Positions 1 to 7,882 of a stretch of 35,650 bases of DNA are shown here, one piece after another (the first letter of the stretch is position 1; each line of letters starts with the position of its first letter). The notes beneath the pieces are model-generated. The model saw only the letters and a program-made list of their open reading frames with translations. It was not told the DNA's origin and did not search any database. The translations under genes were made by a program, and so were the position numbers. The stretch comes from GCA-003244245 sp032230565. Lineage in GTDB: Bacteria > Actinomycetota > Actinomycetes > Mycobacteriales > Pseudonocardiaceae. Where the stretch lies: the NCBI GenBank assembly GCA_032230565.1, contig JAVXWL010000244.1:1-35650 (forward strand), read 5' to 3'.

Positions 1-486
1 AGCGAGGACAACGTGCGCCAGCTCGCCACCCGCGCCAGACGCCACGTCGAGCAACGCCGGCCCCGCTTCCACACGACCCGCGAGCAGCGCGACGAGCTGG
101 CACAACGGTTCTTCGCGGCCGCCGAGCGAGGCGATCTCGCTGGGCTCGAGGCGCTGCTCGCTCACGACGTGGAGCTAACCGGCGACGGCGGCGGCAAGGT
201 TCCGGCGCTCGCGCGGTCGCTGCGTGGGCGCAACCGCGTCGCCCGCACGCTGATCAACTGGGTCCGCCTGGCCGCTCGCCTTCCGGGCGTGTCGTTGCGC
301 CCCGTCGAGGTCAACGGCGGCCCGGGAGCGCTCTATCTCGACGGACAGCAGCGGCTGATCGGCGTGTTGGCGCTCGATATCACCGGCGGTCAGATCACAA
401 ACATCAGCTCGATCGTCAACCCCGACAAGCTGACGCACCTCGGGCCAGTCGCCGACTTCAGATCGCTACTGAGGTCAGCGAGATGA
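1..486 (+). CDS. ECF41-family RNA polymerase sigma factor (SigJ-type), C-terminal part only
   Basis: The reading frame is open from the first base, so the gene's 5' end (sigma-2 region and most of sigma-4) lies outside the window. The first ~23 residues look like the end of sigma region 4 (basic, RQLATRARRHVEQRRPRF). The rest is a SnoaL-like (NTF2-fold) domain that ECF41 sigma factors carry as a built-in regulator in place of a separate anti-sigma factor. Two hallmark motifs of this extension are present: DGGGK in the first half and NPDKL near the end. The domain is known in the family to contact core polymerase and tune activity. The usual ECF41 target, a carboxymuconolactone decarboxylase or oxidoreductase gene, is not seen downstream and may lie upstream of the window. 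Family call confident; the sigma identity itself rests on the C-terminal extension. Confidence 0.85.
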   Translation, partial: SEDNVRQLATRARRHVEQRRPRFHTTREQRDELAQRFFAAAERGDLAGLEALLAHDVELTGDGGGKVPALARSLRGRNRVARTLINWVRLAARLPGVSLRPVEVNGGPGALYLDGQQRLIGVLALDITGGQITNISSIVNPDKLTHLGPVADFRSLLRSAR

Positions 487-858
487 ACTCCGTCGCTCTT
501 GCCGCGTCGCCCCGTGCAGCTGTTCGGGGCCGTGCTCCTGGCGGCACTCGCCTTCTCATCCGGAAGGATCACAAGCCGCGCCTTTGGCCGGCGCGCTGCG
601 GCGGCAAATGTGCGCCGCCCAGCGTCAAGGCCCATGCGATCGGCCAGCAGCGAAGGCTGCCGGTTCGATGAGCGCGGTGGCGCCCTAGGCGTCGGCGAAC
701 CTGAGGTTGGTGGTTCGCGAAACAGGACCCGGTCAAGCTCCGAGCTTGTCGGCTGCGTGTCCGGCCGGGCGCGTGGTGATGTCGACATTTGCTCGCCAGA
801 AGTTACGCTGTATTTGCAATTGCCTTACTTTGGCAACAAATGCGGCGGGAGGACTTCG
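487..858. other. Gene-free stretch upstream of the GNAT-nicotianamine synthase operon
   Basis: No reading frame here looks like a real protein: the open frames are Arg/Pro/Ala-rich and have no recognisable domain. The last ~70 bases before the GNAT gene become distinctly AT-richer (about 785-841) and carry a TTGCC-N7-GGCAA inverted repeat, so this is the likely promoter/operator region of the operon starting at 859. Confidence 0.5.
812..841. promoter_or_regulatory. Imperfect inverted repeat, candidate operator of the GNAT-NAS operon
   Basis: TTGCC (820-824) and GGCAA (832-836) form a 5-bp inverted repeat with a 7-nt centre. ATTTG (812-816) and CAAAT (837-841) extend it outward, offset by three bases on the left. 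It lies in an AT-rich patch and ends 17 bases before the start codon at 859. The binding factor is unknown; it does not match a Zur, Fur or MntR consensus that I can recall. Confidence 0.3.
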
Positions 859-1500
859 ATGACGCTCGTAGTGCGACTGGGGTGCAAGGAAGACCTTGAG
901 GTCTGCGAGCAGCACATGCGGCGGGTTTTGGACGAGGACCTGCGTGGCTACCACCAACGCTGGCACCACGACGTGGCCGATCTGGCCGGGACCTATCTGG
1001 ACCGGCCGGGGTGTGCGCTGTTCGTCGCTGAGCTCGAGGGGGCGTTCGCCGGGACCACCACCGTCAAGCCGGGCGGTCCGGCCAGCCCACCTTCGCCTGC
1101 ATGGTTGAGAAGCCGCTACGCCGCACAGCAGACCGGCCAGTTGACACGGGTGTGGATCGTGCGAGAGCGGCGACGCCGTGGGGCGGCCCGCGCGCTGGTT
1201 ACTGCCGCCGCCCAGTGGGCCCTCGGTCCGGGCGGGTACACAGTGGTGTGCCTGCATACCGACGCCTCCTCACCCGGTGCTCTGGAATTCTGGCGGGCCT
1301 ACCCTGGCGCTGTGGAGATTTACGACGCTCGCCCGGATCCCTGGGACACCGTCTACTTCGAGCTCGACGCCGCCCGACTTCCCGAGCTCGATACCGCCCG
1401 ACCTGCTGGACGACGGCAAGCCCGACGATGCTCCGGTGGTTTCGATGAACGCCTGGCCGGCGGGATCGGCGCAGTGGCGGCACTCGGCGTTCATCGTTGA
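859..1500 (+). CDS. GNAT-family N-acetyltransferase
   Basis: The ATG at 859 is chosen because GGAGG lies about six bases upstream and similarity to the GNAT fold starts here. The protein has the acetyl-CoA-binding segment around VWIVRERRRRGAARALV (beta-4 and the pyrophosphate loop, R-R-R-G-A pattern) and a typical C-terminal half ending at about VYFELD. It probably transfers an acetyl group from acetyl-CoA to an amine; the substrate is unknown. The last ~40 codons, after about base 1375, lose the high-GC third-position bias, while the +2 frame gains it, and that frame continues into the nicotianamine synthase-like gene. Either the annotated tail is a non-functional extension over a 56-base overlap, or the two genes were one reading frame broken by a frameshift. 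Operon with the next two genes is likely. Confidence 0.75.
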   Translation: MTLVVRLGCKEDLEVCEQHMRRVLDEDLRGYHQRWHHDVADLAGTYLDRPGCALFVAELEGAFAGTTTVKPGGPASPPSPAWLRSRYAAQQTGQLTRVWIVRERRRRGAARALVTAAAQWALGPGGYTVVCLHTDASSPGALEFWRAYPGAVEIYDARPDPWDTVYFELDAARLPELDTARPAGRRQARRCSGGFDERLAGGIGAVAALGVHR

Positions 1501-2341
1501 TCTCCTCCGGCTGCACCAGGATCTGTCGGCGCTGCCCACCCTGTCACCCAACGCCCACACCAACGCGGTGTTCAGCGAGCTGGTCAGGTTGGCCACCCAC
1601 CTGGAAGATGACCAGCTCGCCCGACAGATCCTGGCGAATTCCGACATCCGTCGCATCATCCCGGGGCTACGCCGCCTGTGCGCAGCGGGCGAGTCCGAGC
1701 TCGAACGTTCGTGGACGCGGCGGATCATCGCCAGTCGCGACCCGCAGGAGGAGCTGCGCGACTTCCCCTACTTCGCGAACTACGAGCAGCTCACTCGTCT
1801 GGAGCACCATGCCGTGCTCGGAGTCACCGGACGCAGACCGCGTCGGGTGCTGTTCGTGGGCGGAGGTCCGCTACCGCTGACCTCGCTGCTGCTCGCCAGT
1901 CGGCACGGCCACACCGAGATTGACAGCATCGATGTCGACCCCGAGGCTATCCAGCTGGCCGCCCGGCTGGCCGACGTGTTGCAAGTCGGTGCCGTGCGTT
2001 TCCGGTGTGCTGACGTGCTCGACTGCACCGACATCGCCGGCTACGACTTGGTGTGTCTTGCGGCCATGGTCGGACCGCAACCCGAGGAGAAAATACGGGT
2101 GATCGAGCACCTCTACCAGCACATGAGACCTGGAGCGCTGTTGCTCGCGCGCAGCGCCCGCCTGCTGCGGACGTTGCTCTACCCACCGTTGACCCTCAGC
2201 GATCTGGCCGGGTTTCGCCTACTGGCCGTGCTGAACCCCTACACCGAGGTGGTGAACTCGCTAGTCGTCGCGGAGAAACCTGGTGCTCCGCCACCGTCAT
2301 CCGGACCGGCCCACGCTGAGGAGCTGGAGAGTTCACCGTGA
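1445..2341 (+). CDS. Nicotianamine synthase-like protein
   Basis: Nicotianamine synthases and their bacterial relatives (such as staphylopine CntL) transfer aminobutyrate units from S-adenosylmethionine to an amine or amino acid, giving metal-chelating molecules. The 298-residue product from ATG 1445 has the family's length and signature: FPYFANYEQL (about 107-116), the SAM-binding GGGPLPLTS (139-147), the acidic DVDPEA (163-168), and a C-terminal NPYTEVVNSLVV segment. The N-terminal part is helical, as in the family. A GTG at 1436 is an alternative start, and high GC3 in this frame extends back to about 1391, inside the GNAT gene. The 3' end overlaps the next start (GTGA). No opine dehydrogenase (CntM-like) is visible, so the final product cannot be named. 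Family call firm, substrate unknown. Confidence 0.85.
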   Translation: MNAWPAGSAQWRHSAFIVDLLRLHQDLSALPTLSPNAHTNAVFSELVRLATHLEDDQLARQILANSDIRRIIPGLRRLCAAGESELERSWTRRIIASRDPQEELRDFPYFANYEQLTRLEHHAVLGVTGRRPRRVLFVGGGPLPLTSLLLASRHGHTEIDSIDVDPEAIQLAARLADVLQVGAVRFRCADVLDCTDIAGYDLVCLAAMVGPQPEEKIRVIEHLYQHMRPGALLLARSARLLRTLLYPPLTLSDLAGFRLLAVLNPYTEVVNSLVVAEKPGAPPPSSGPAHAEELESSP

Positions 2342-3690
2342 CGCAGTTCAATGTGATCATGCGCCAGCATGGGGTTCTGGCGCTCATCCCATGGGCGGTG
2401 AAGCGCGGGACGAGAGGTCGGTCGCATCAGAGTGATGATGGCGGGGGTGGTGATGTGAGCGCGACGGTGTGGTGGCGGCCACTGGATCGGATGTCGGGTC
2501 GGCGGCGGCTGCGGCACCGCGATGCCGGCCGCGACCAGGAGATGCTGCCGGATCCGTCGCTGCCGCCCGGCACGGACCGGATCCCGCAGATCCGTCACAT
2601 CGTGTTGCTGATGATGGAAAACCACTCTTTCGACAACTATTTGGGCACGTTGGGCCGCGGGGACGGATTGCCCAGCCCTGCGCCGGTGAACCGCCGCCAC
2701 GACGGAACACCGGTTCCCGCACACCACTTCACCACCACCGGGCAGAGCGAGCATGTGCCCTCCCAGAGTTGGCACTCCAGCCATCTGCAATTCGACCACG
2801 GCCGCAATGACGGATTCGTGGCCAGCGTCGAAGACATCGCGCCGGACGCTGACGCCAGCGTAGCAATGGGCTACTGGACCGCCGAGGACCTTCCGTTCTA
2901 TGCGGGGCTAGCCCGGACCTTTCCCCTCGCCGACCGCTGGTTTTCCCCTTGCTTGGGCCCGACGTTTCCCAACCGCCGCTTCCTCATCGCGGCAACCGCG
3001 CATGGGTTGATCGACGACGAGATCGCCAGCATCATCGACTACCCCCGATCTGGCACGATATTCGACCTACTCAACCGGCACGGCATCGGATGGATCAACT
3101 ATCACCACGTCCCGGCACTCCAGCTGATCGGCAAACGACTCACCGGGGTCCGCAGCGTCCGCGCATTGACGTTGCTCGCCCGGCAGCTGTTACCTGGTAT
3201 CGAGGCTCACATCCGCGGGGAGCTCCAATGCACGGCGAACCTCTACCCGCTCGGGCTGGCGCGGACGATCGGGCACCTACGCCGCATCGAACACTTCTTC
3301 CAGCACGCCGCAGCGGGCATGTTGCCGCCGGTGAGCATCGTCGACCCCGATTTTGAGGCTTTCTCAGAGGAGAACCCCCAAGACATTCGCCTCGGGGAAG
3401 GTTTCGCCGCCGCGGTTATCAACGCAGTCATGCACGGTCCGGGCTGGCCGCACACCTTGCTCATCTGGCTCTACGACGAGCATGGCGGATACTACGATCA
3501 CGTGCCGCCGTCCCCGGCAGCCGAACCCGACCACGTGCTTCCGCACAGCCTCCGAGGCGGGATCGGGCCGCTGCGGTGGCTGGCGAAACACGCCGGGCTG
3601 TGGCCGCGCCTGCGCGCGCTGGACTCCCGCGACCGACACTGCCGTCACCCACGATCCCCTGGCATCACAACGCTGCTCACAACTCTCTAA
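2338..3690 (+). CDS. Phosphoesterase (phospholipase C / acid phosphatase family), C-terminally truncated
   Basis: Belongs to the PF04185 family (non-specific phospholipases C and acid phosphatases), enzymes hydrolysing phosphomonoesters or phospholipid headgroups. Seen motifs: ENHSFD at residues 94-99 (metal ligand and nucleophile region), ADRWFSPCLGPTFPNRRF, SIVDPDF, and YDEHGG at 379-384. The GTG start overlaps the nicotianamine synthase stop (GTGA), so translation is probably coupled; a shorter start at ATG 2491 is possible because the first ~50 residues are low-complexity. No Tat or Sec signal is evident, which is unusual since secreted members carry one. After about residue 430 the sequence becomes basic junk and stops. 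The usual last segment (F-R-V-P...SPYAR...YDHTS-L) is missing in all nearby frames, so the protein may be non-functional or divergent. Confidence 0.8.
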   Translation: MTQFNVIMRQHGVLALIPWAVKRGTRGRSHQSDDGGGGDVSATVWWRPLDRMSGRRRLRHRDAGRDQEMLPDPSLPPGTDRIPQIRHIVLLMMENHSFDNYLGTLGRGDGLPSPAPVNRRHDGTPVPAHHFTTTGQSEHVPSQSWHSSHLQFDHGRNDGFVASVEDIAPDADASVAMGYWTAEDLPFYAGLARTFPLADRWFSPCLGPTFPNRRFLIAATAHGLIDDEIASIIDYPRSGTIFDLLNRHGIGWINYHHVPALQLIGKRLTGVRSVRALTLLARQLLPGIEAHIRGELQCTANLYPLGLARTIGHLRRIEHFFQHAAAGMLPPVSIVDPDFEAFSEENPQDIRLGEGFAAAVINAVMHGPGWPHTLLIWLYDEHGGYYDHVPPSPAAEPDHVLPHSLRGGIGPLRWLAKHAGLWPRLRALDSRDRHCRHPRSPGITTLLTTL

Positions 3691-4219
3691 AGAGGCAGAG
3701 ATCATGATCACGCAAGCCCTGCCAGTCGGACCACTAAGGTCTGTGGGCACGGGAAATGGTCCCTGCGGCTTCGTGAGCGCAAGCTCCCGCAGGACTCTCG
3801 GTCTGTGGCAAGTCGGGCGACCTAAGCCTCAGTCGCCGTCGCTACGGCTACCGAGTAGATCCATTGCCTGCGCTTGGCTGCCACGAGCCCTTTGGGTCAG
3901 AATTGGTCGCTATCTGCCCAAGACTCACACTCGTGAAGCAGACGCTCCTTATAAGCGCGTTTACGATGGTATCCGCTGTCCTACCCGGAATAGACGACGT
4001 CCCCGATGCATGACCTTCCCATCAAACAGTCGCGCCGCACGTATCCCGCAACGCTGCCCGCAGTGTCGGAAATACACTACTGAGCCTCCCACGCGCGCGT
4101 CTTCGGCAATGCACTTGGGGTTTTCGAGGCCCCAGCGACGGCGGCAGAAAACTGCACAACAGCTGTGGGTCGCTGCACGCGGTGAGTAACTCGCGCGATC
4201 GTAGGGTAGTTCTTGGGCC
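3691..4219. other. 529-base non-coding stretch with hairpins
   Basis: No convincing protein gene is seen; the frames crossing it are Arg/Pro-rich with many rare codons. Composition is more AT-rich than the flanking genes. The first part carries a set of three adjacent hairpins (see separate entry). Near 4117-4135 a TGGGG...CCCCA hairpin with a T-rich loop occurs. It may hold the remains of a deleted gene end plus the promoter of the exchanger at 4220. Confidence 0.5.
3728..3837. other. Hairpin-rich patch, candidate structured RNA
   Basis: Three successive inverted repeats are visible: GGACCA (3728-3733) with TGGTCC (3757-3762); CCTGCGG (3762-3768) with CCGCAGG (3787-3793), containing an inner CTT/AAG pair; and GGCGAC (3816-3821) with GTCGCC (3832-3837). 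The nonamer GGTCTGTGG occurs twice, at 3738 and 3800. The first two stems share base 3762, so they abut. I do not recognise a known RNA family. It may be a regulatory RNA, a terminator cluster for the operon ending at 3690, or chance. Strand unknown. Confidence 0.3.
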
Positions 4220-5284
4220 ATGGGATCATTGAGCTCACCGGTGCTGCTGGCGCTGTTCATCGCCAGCGCTGGAATCAACTGGATCGCCGGAATCAGACTG
4301 TCGGACGACACCGACGTGCTCGCCGAGCGGCTGCACCTAGGCAGCGCACTGGGCGGGCTGATCCTCCTGGCAATCGCCACTAACCTGCCGGAGGTCGCGA
4401 TCACGGCCAGCGCCGCGATGGCTGGCCAGCTCGACGTCGCGGTCGGCAACATCCTTGGCGGGATCGCGATCCAGACAGTGGTGCTGGTCGTGCTGGATGC
4501 CGTTGGGGTGCGACCTCGGGCGCCACTGACCCGGCTGGCGGCCAGCCTCATGCTGGTGTTGGAGGGCGCGCTGGTGGTCATCGTGCTCGCGGTGGTCGTG
4601 ATGGGAACCCAGCTGTCGCCAAACCTCGTCTTCGCTCGGCTCGCGCCAGCGTCGGTGGTCATCACCGCGCTCTGGGTCGTCGGGCTGGTGTTGCTCAACC
4701 GTGCCGGCAAGGGCCTGCCCTGGCGGGAAGGCGGCGATGCGCCGGACAGCCAACCCGAACCACGCGGGCACTCCCGCGGCAAAAAAGAGAAAGCGGCTAG
4801 CAACAAGGGCGTGAGCACAACCCGCGCCGCGCTGGTCTTCGGTGTCGCGGCGATTGCGACGCTCGTCGCGGGGGTGGTCATCGAGCGTAGCGGCGAGGAG
4901 TTCTTCAATCGCTTAGGGCTGAGCGGCATCATCTTCGGTGCCACCGTGCTCGCCGCCGCCACATCGCTGCCCGAGCTGAGCACCGGGCTGACCTCCACCC
5001 GGCTCGGTGACTACAAGCTGGCGATCAGCGACATCTTCGGCGGCAACGCGTTCCTGCCGGTGCTGTTCCTGCTGGCCACCCTGCTCTCCGGCAAGCCTGT
5101 GTTGCCTAATGCGCACAACACCGACGTCTACCTCACCGCCCTGGGCATCGTCCTCACGATCGTCTTCATGGCCGGGTTGATCTTTCGACCGCGCCGCCAG
5201 TTCCTGCGGATGGGCATCGACAGCATCGCCGTGCTCATCATCTATATGGTCGGCATTGTGGGCCTCGCCACGATCGGAGGATAG
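4220..5284 (+). CDS. Sodium/calcium exchanger-type (CaCA family) membrane transporter
   Basis: An inner-membrane cation antiporter, probably exchanging Ca2+ (or another cation) for Na+ or H+. The 354-residue protein is almost entirely hydrophobic, about ten membrane segments. It shows the two inverted alpha-repeats that define the family: ATNLPEVAITASAA with GNILGG (about 53-81) and ATSLPELSTGL with ISDIFGGNAF (about 247-281). The acidic residues in NLPE and SLPE are the expected ion ligands. A charged cytoplasmic loop (about residues 160-197, Lys/Glu-rich) separates the halves. This resembles YrbG and related bacterial exchangers. The ribosome binding site is weak (GTAGGG, well upstream). 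It stands alone, so its ion cannot be inferred from context. Confidence 0.88.
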   Translation: MGSLSSPVLLALFIASAGINWIAGIRLSDDTDVLAERLHLGSALGGLILLAIATNLPEVAITASAAMAGQLDVAVGNILGGIAIQTVVLVVLDAVGVRPRAPLTRLAASLMLVLEGALVVIVLAVVVMGTQLSPNLVFARLAPASVVITALWVVGLVLLNRAGKGLPWREGGDAPDSQPEPRGHSRGKKEKAASNKGVSTTRAALVFGVAAIATLVAGVVIERSGEEFFNRLGLSGIIFGATVLAAATSLPELSTGLTSTRLGDYKLAISDIFGGNAFLPVLFLLATLLSGKPVLPNAHNTDVYLTALGIVLTIVFMAGLIFRPRRQFLRMGIDSIAVLIIYMVGIVGLATIGG

Positions 5285-5433
5285 CGTGACCTGGCTGGCG
5301 TAGCGGCGCTGCTGTGCACCGCGGTTGCAGCCACCTCTCAGCGGACGCGGCATCGCGAATACCCACGTCAGACTCCGGATACTGCCCGCCTTCGACCTCG
5401 GGGCGTCACACCGGTGCGTGGCATCCTGAGGTC

Positions 5434-6231
5434 ATGTCGACGGACGACCTCGCCTCTTTCCGCACGTCGCCCGAGGCCTATGACGTGCACGTCGGGCGCT
5501 ACGGGCCGGCGTTGGCCGCCGCCCTCGTCGAGCGGGCCGGGGTGGCTGCCGGCGCGCGGGCGCTTGACGTGGGGTGCGGTCCGGGCGCGCTCACGTTGGC
5601 CCTTTCCCGCGTGGTCGGGGAGCCGGCGCTGGTGGCGGCGGTCGACCCATCCGACGGCTATGCCCGCGCCTGCCGGGTGCGGGTGCCGGGGGCAGATGTC
5701 CGGGTGGGGACGGCGGAGGCGCTCCCATTCGAGGCTGCCACCTTCGACGCCGTCTTCGCCCAGCTGGTCGTCAATTTCATGGTTGACGCCGCCGCCGGCG
5801 TGGCCGAGATGCGCCGGGTGGCGCGACCCGGCGCCGTGGTGGCGGCAGCCGTGTGGGACTACGCCGGACAGATGCGGCTCTTGCGCGCCTTCTGGGACGC
5901 CGCCATCGACGTGGCGGGCGATCAGGCACGCGCTCTCGACGAGGGCCGAAGGATGCCGTTTTGCAACCCTGGCGAGCTAGGCCGGCTGTGGCAGGACGCC
6001 GGCATGGTGGATGTTGAGGTACGCCCGGTGGTGGTGAGCGCGACCTACCGGGACTTCGCCGACCTGTGGGCCCCGTTGGAGGCCGGCGTCGCACCGTCGG
6101 GTGCCTTCTGCGTCTCGCTACCGCCAGCTCAGCGCGCGGCGCTTCGGCACCGGTTCGCCGAGCGTCTCGGCTCGCCCGAGGGGTCCTTCCAACTGCAGGC
6201 CCGGGCGTGGGCGGTGCTGGGGCGGGCGTGA
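5434..6231 (+). CDS. Class I SAM-dependent methyltransferase
   Basis: A 265-residue Rossmann-fold methyltransferase of the UbiE/Methyltransf_11 type. The SAM-binding motif I is ALDVGCGPGALTL (about residues 43-55), followed by an acidic motif (AAVDPSDGY) at the end of beta-2, and GTAEALPFEAATFDAVFAQLVV covering motifs II and III. ATG 5434 is preferred over upstream in-frame starts because homology of the family begins about here (YDVHVGRYGPALAAALVERA). The substrate cannot be told from sequence. It converges on the GabD-like gene with only 15 bases between the stops. Confidence 0.85.
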   Translation: MSTDDLASFRTSPEAYDVHVGRYGPALAAALVERAGVAAGARALDVGCGPGALTLALSRVVGEPALVAAVDPSDGYARACRVRVPGADVRVGTAEALPFEAATFDAVFAQLVVNFMVDAAAGVAEMRRVARPGAVVAAAVWDYAGQMRLLRAFWDAAIDVAGDQARALDEGRRMPFCNPGELGRLWQDAGMVDVEVRPVVVSATYRDFADLWAPLEAGVAPSGAFCVSLPPAQRAALRHRFAERLGSPEGSFQLQARAWAVLGRA

Positions 6232-6246
6232 CGCGGCTGTCACCCA

Positions 6247-7659
6247 TTACTCGATCGACGCGCTGGCGCTGTCGCCTATCTGGGGCTTGCCGATCCACAC
6301 CGTCTTGGCGTTGCAGAATTCACGGATGCCGAGATCTGACAGTTCACGGCCGTAGCCAGAGTTCTTCACCCCACCGAACGGTAGCTCAGGGTATGAGGTG
6401 GCCATTCCGTTAATGAACACTTGACCGGCCGCCAGCTCGTCAATGAACCTGTCTTGTTCGGCGGGGTCGCTGGTCCATGCGTTGGACGCAAGGCCGAAGG
6501 CGGTGTCGTTGGCCAGGCGGATCGCCGCGTCGATGTCCGGCACCGCATAGAGTTGGGCAACCGGGCCGAACACCTCTTCGCGGTACATCCGCATGTCCGG
6601 TGTCACCCCGGTGATCACGGTAGGCGGGTAGAACCAACCGGGACGATCTGGGCGGTGCCCGCCGCAAAGCACCTGGGCGCCCTTGCTGACGGCGTCACCA
6701 ACCAACTCTTCGACATCTCGCACTCCCTGTTCGGTCGCGAGCGGACCGACGTCTGTCTGCTCGTCAGTAGGATCTCCGACGACGAGCGACGACATGTTGT
6801 CGACGAACCGCCGTTGGAACTCCGCACCGACCTCGGCATGGACGATGAAACGTTTCGCGGCGATGCAGCTCTGGCCGTTGTTCTGGCAGCGTGCGGTGGT
6901 CGCGACGGTGGCGGCACGGGCTAAGTCGGCGGACGGCATGACGACGAACGGGTCGCTGCCGCCGAGTTCCAGCACGGTTTTCTTGATTTCACGGCCGGCG
7001 ATCTCTGCAACGGATCGGCCGGCCTGCTCGCTGCCGGTCAACGTCGCGGCCACGACCCTAGAATCTGTCAGAATCTTCTCAATGGCGCCGGAACCGATGA
7101 GCAAGGTCTGGAAGACGTCCTGCGGGAAACCCGCCTCAAGGAACAGATCCTGCAGCCGTAACGCGGTTTGCGGCACGTTGGACGCATGCTTAAGCAGGCC
7201 GACGTTTCCCGCCATGAGCGCGGGTGCAGCGAACCGGACCACCTGCCATAACGGGAAGTTCCATGGCATGATCGCCAGGACCGGGCCGAGCGGCTGCCAG
7301 TGGGTATATGCCTTGGCGGCGGATACCGACTTCGGGTCGGCGACGTCGTCAGCAATAAGGCGCTCCGCGTTCTCCGCGTAGAATCTCGCGCCAGCAGCAC
7401 ATTTCGCCACCTCAGCCTTGGCGGCTTTCAGTGTCTTGCCCATCTCCAGAGTCACCAGCCCGGCGATGTCCTCAGTTTTGGCTTCCAGGATGCCGGCAGC
7501 CGCATGCATCCACTCGGCACGCTGGGCGAAGGTGGTTTTCCGATAGCCATGAAAGGCGGCCGCCGCCCTGGCGATCCGCGCGTCGATCTCCCGGTCGCTC
7601 AAAGCCTCGAAGGTACGCAGCGTCTCACCGGTCGCGGGGTTGGTCGTCGTGATTGCCAT
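6247..7659 (-). CDS. gabD1: NADP-dependent succinate-semialdehyde dehydrogenase (GabD1-like)
   Basis: Oxidises succinic semialdehyde to succinate with NADP+, the last step of the GABA shunt and, in mycobacteria, part of the 2-oxoglutarate to succinate bypass. The 470-residue protein matches my recollection of M. tuberculosis GabD1 (Rv0234c) closely along its length, for example MGKTLKAAKAEVAKCA, PWNFPLWQVVRFAAPALMAG and LKHASNVPQTAL. Catalytic residues are visible: Glu231 in LELGGSDPF and Cys265 in NNGQSCIAAKRF; EEVFGPV follows. The ATG at 7659 is chosen because MAITTTNPATGE is the normal N-terminus and GGTGAGGT lies just upstream; the open frame extends further but is not protein-like. A different aldehyde as substrate remains possible. 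Confidence 0.88.
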   Translation of the reverse strand: MAITTTNPATGETLRTFEALSDREIDARIARAAAAFHGYRKTTFAQRAEWMHAAAGILEAKTEDIAGLVTLEMGKTLKAAKAEVAKCAAGARFYAENAERLIADDVADPKSVSAAKAYTHWQPLGPVLAIMPWNFPLWQVVRFAAPALMAGNVGLLKHASNVPQTALRLQDLFLEAGFPQDVFQTLLIGSGAIEKILTDSRVVAATLTGSEQAGRSVAEIAGREIKKTVLELGGSDPFVVMPSADLARAATVATTARCQNNGQSCIAAKRFIVHAEVGAEFQRRFVDNMSSLVVGDPTDEQTDVGPLATEQGVRDVEELVGDAVSKGAQVLCGGHRPDRPGWFYPPTVITGVTPDMRMYREEVFGPVAQLYAVPDIDAAIRLANDTAFGLASNAWTSDPAEQDRFIDELAAGQVFINGMATSYPELPFGGVKNSGYGRELSDLGIREFCNAKTVWIGKPQIGDSASASIE

Positions 7660-7882
7660 CCGGTCGTTCACCTCACCTAGTCGGGCATCTGTCGCCCTGT
7701 TCCGTGACATCCGGGTTCCCCAGGCATCTCCGGACGAACCCTCCAGCTCACCGGTCGCCGCGCCACACCGCCGCCGCACCCCCAGCCGAGTTAATTTCGG
7801 TTCCCATGTGCGGGTCGACGCGTCGTTCGGGGTAACCAATGCTGACCAGCACACCGTGCGCCGGATGGCGAGAGGAGACATC

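Noticed and set aside
390..788. Minus-strand open frame opposite the sigma factor end
   Set aside because: Low-complexity translation and no ribosome site; shadow of GC-rich sequence.
499..858. Upstream in-frame extension of the GNAT gene with a hydrophobic stretch
   Set aside because: The added ~120 residues are Arg/Pro/Ala-rich with no family likeness, and a clear GGAGG precedes ATG 859.
3691..4189. Possible remainder of the phosphoesterase in another frame
   Set aside because: None of the family's C-terminal motifs (SPYAR, YDHTS) occur in any frame here.
3961..4998. Long minus-strand open frame overlapping the CaCA exchanger
   Set aside because: Ser/Thr/Ala/Pro-rich antisense frame of a clear membrane protein gene on the plus strand.
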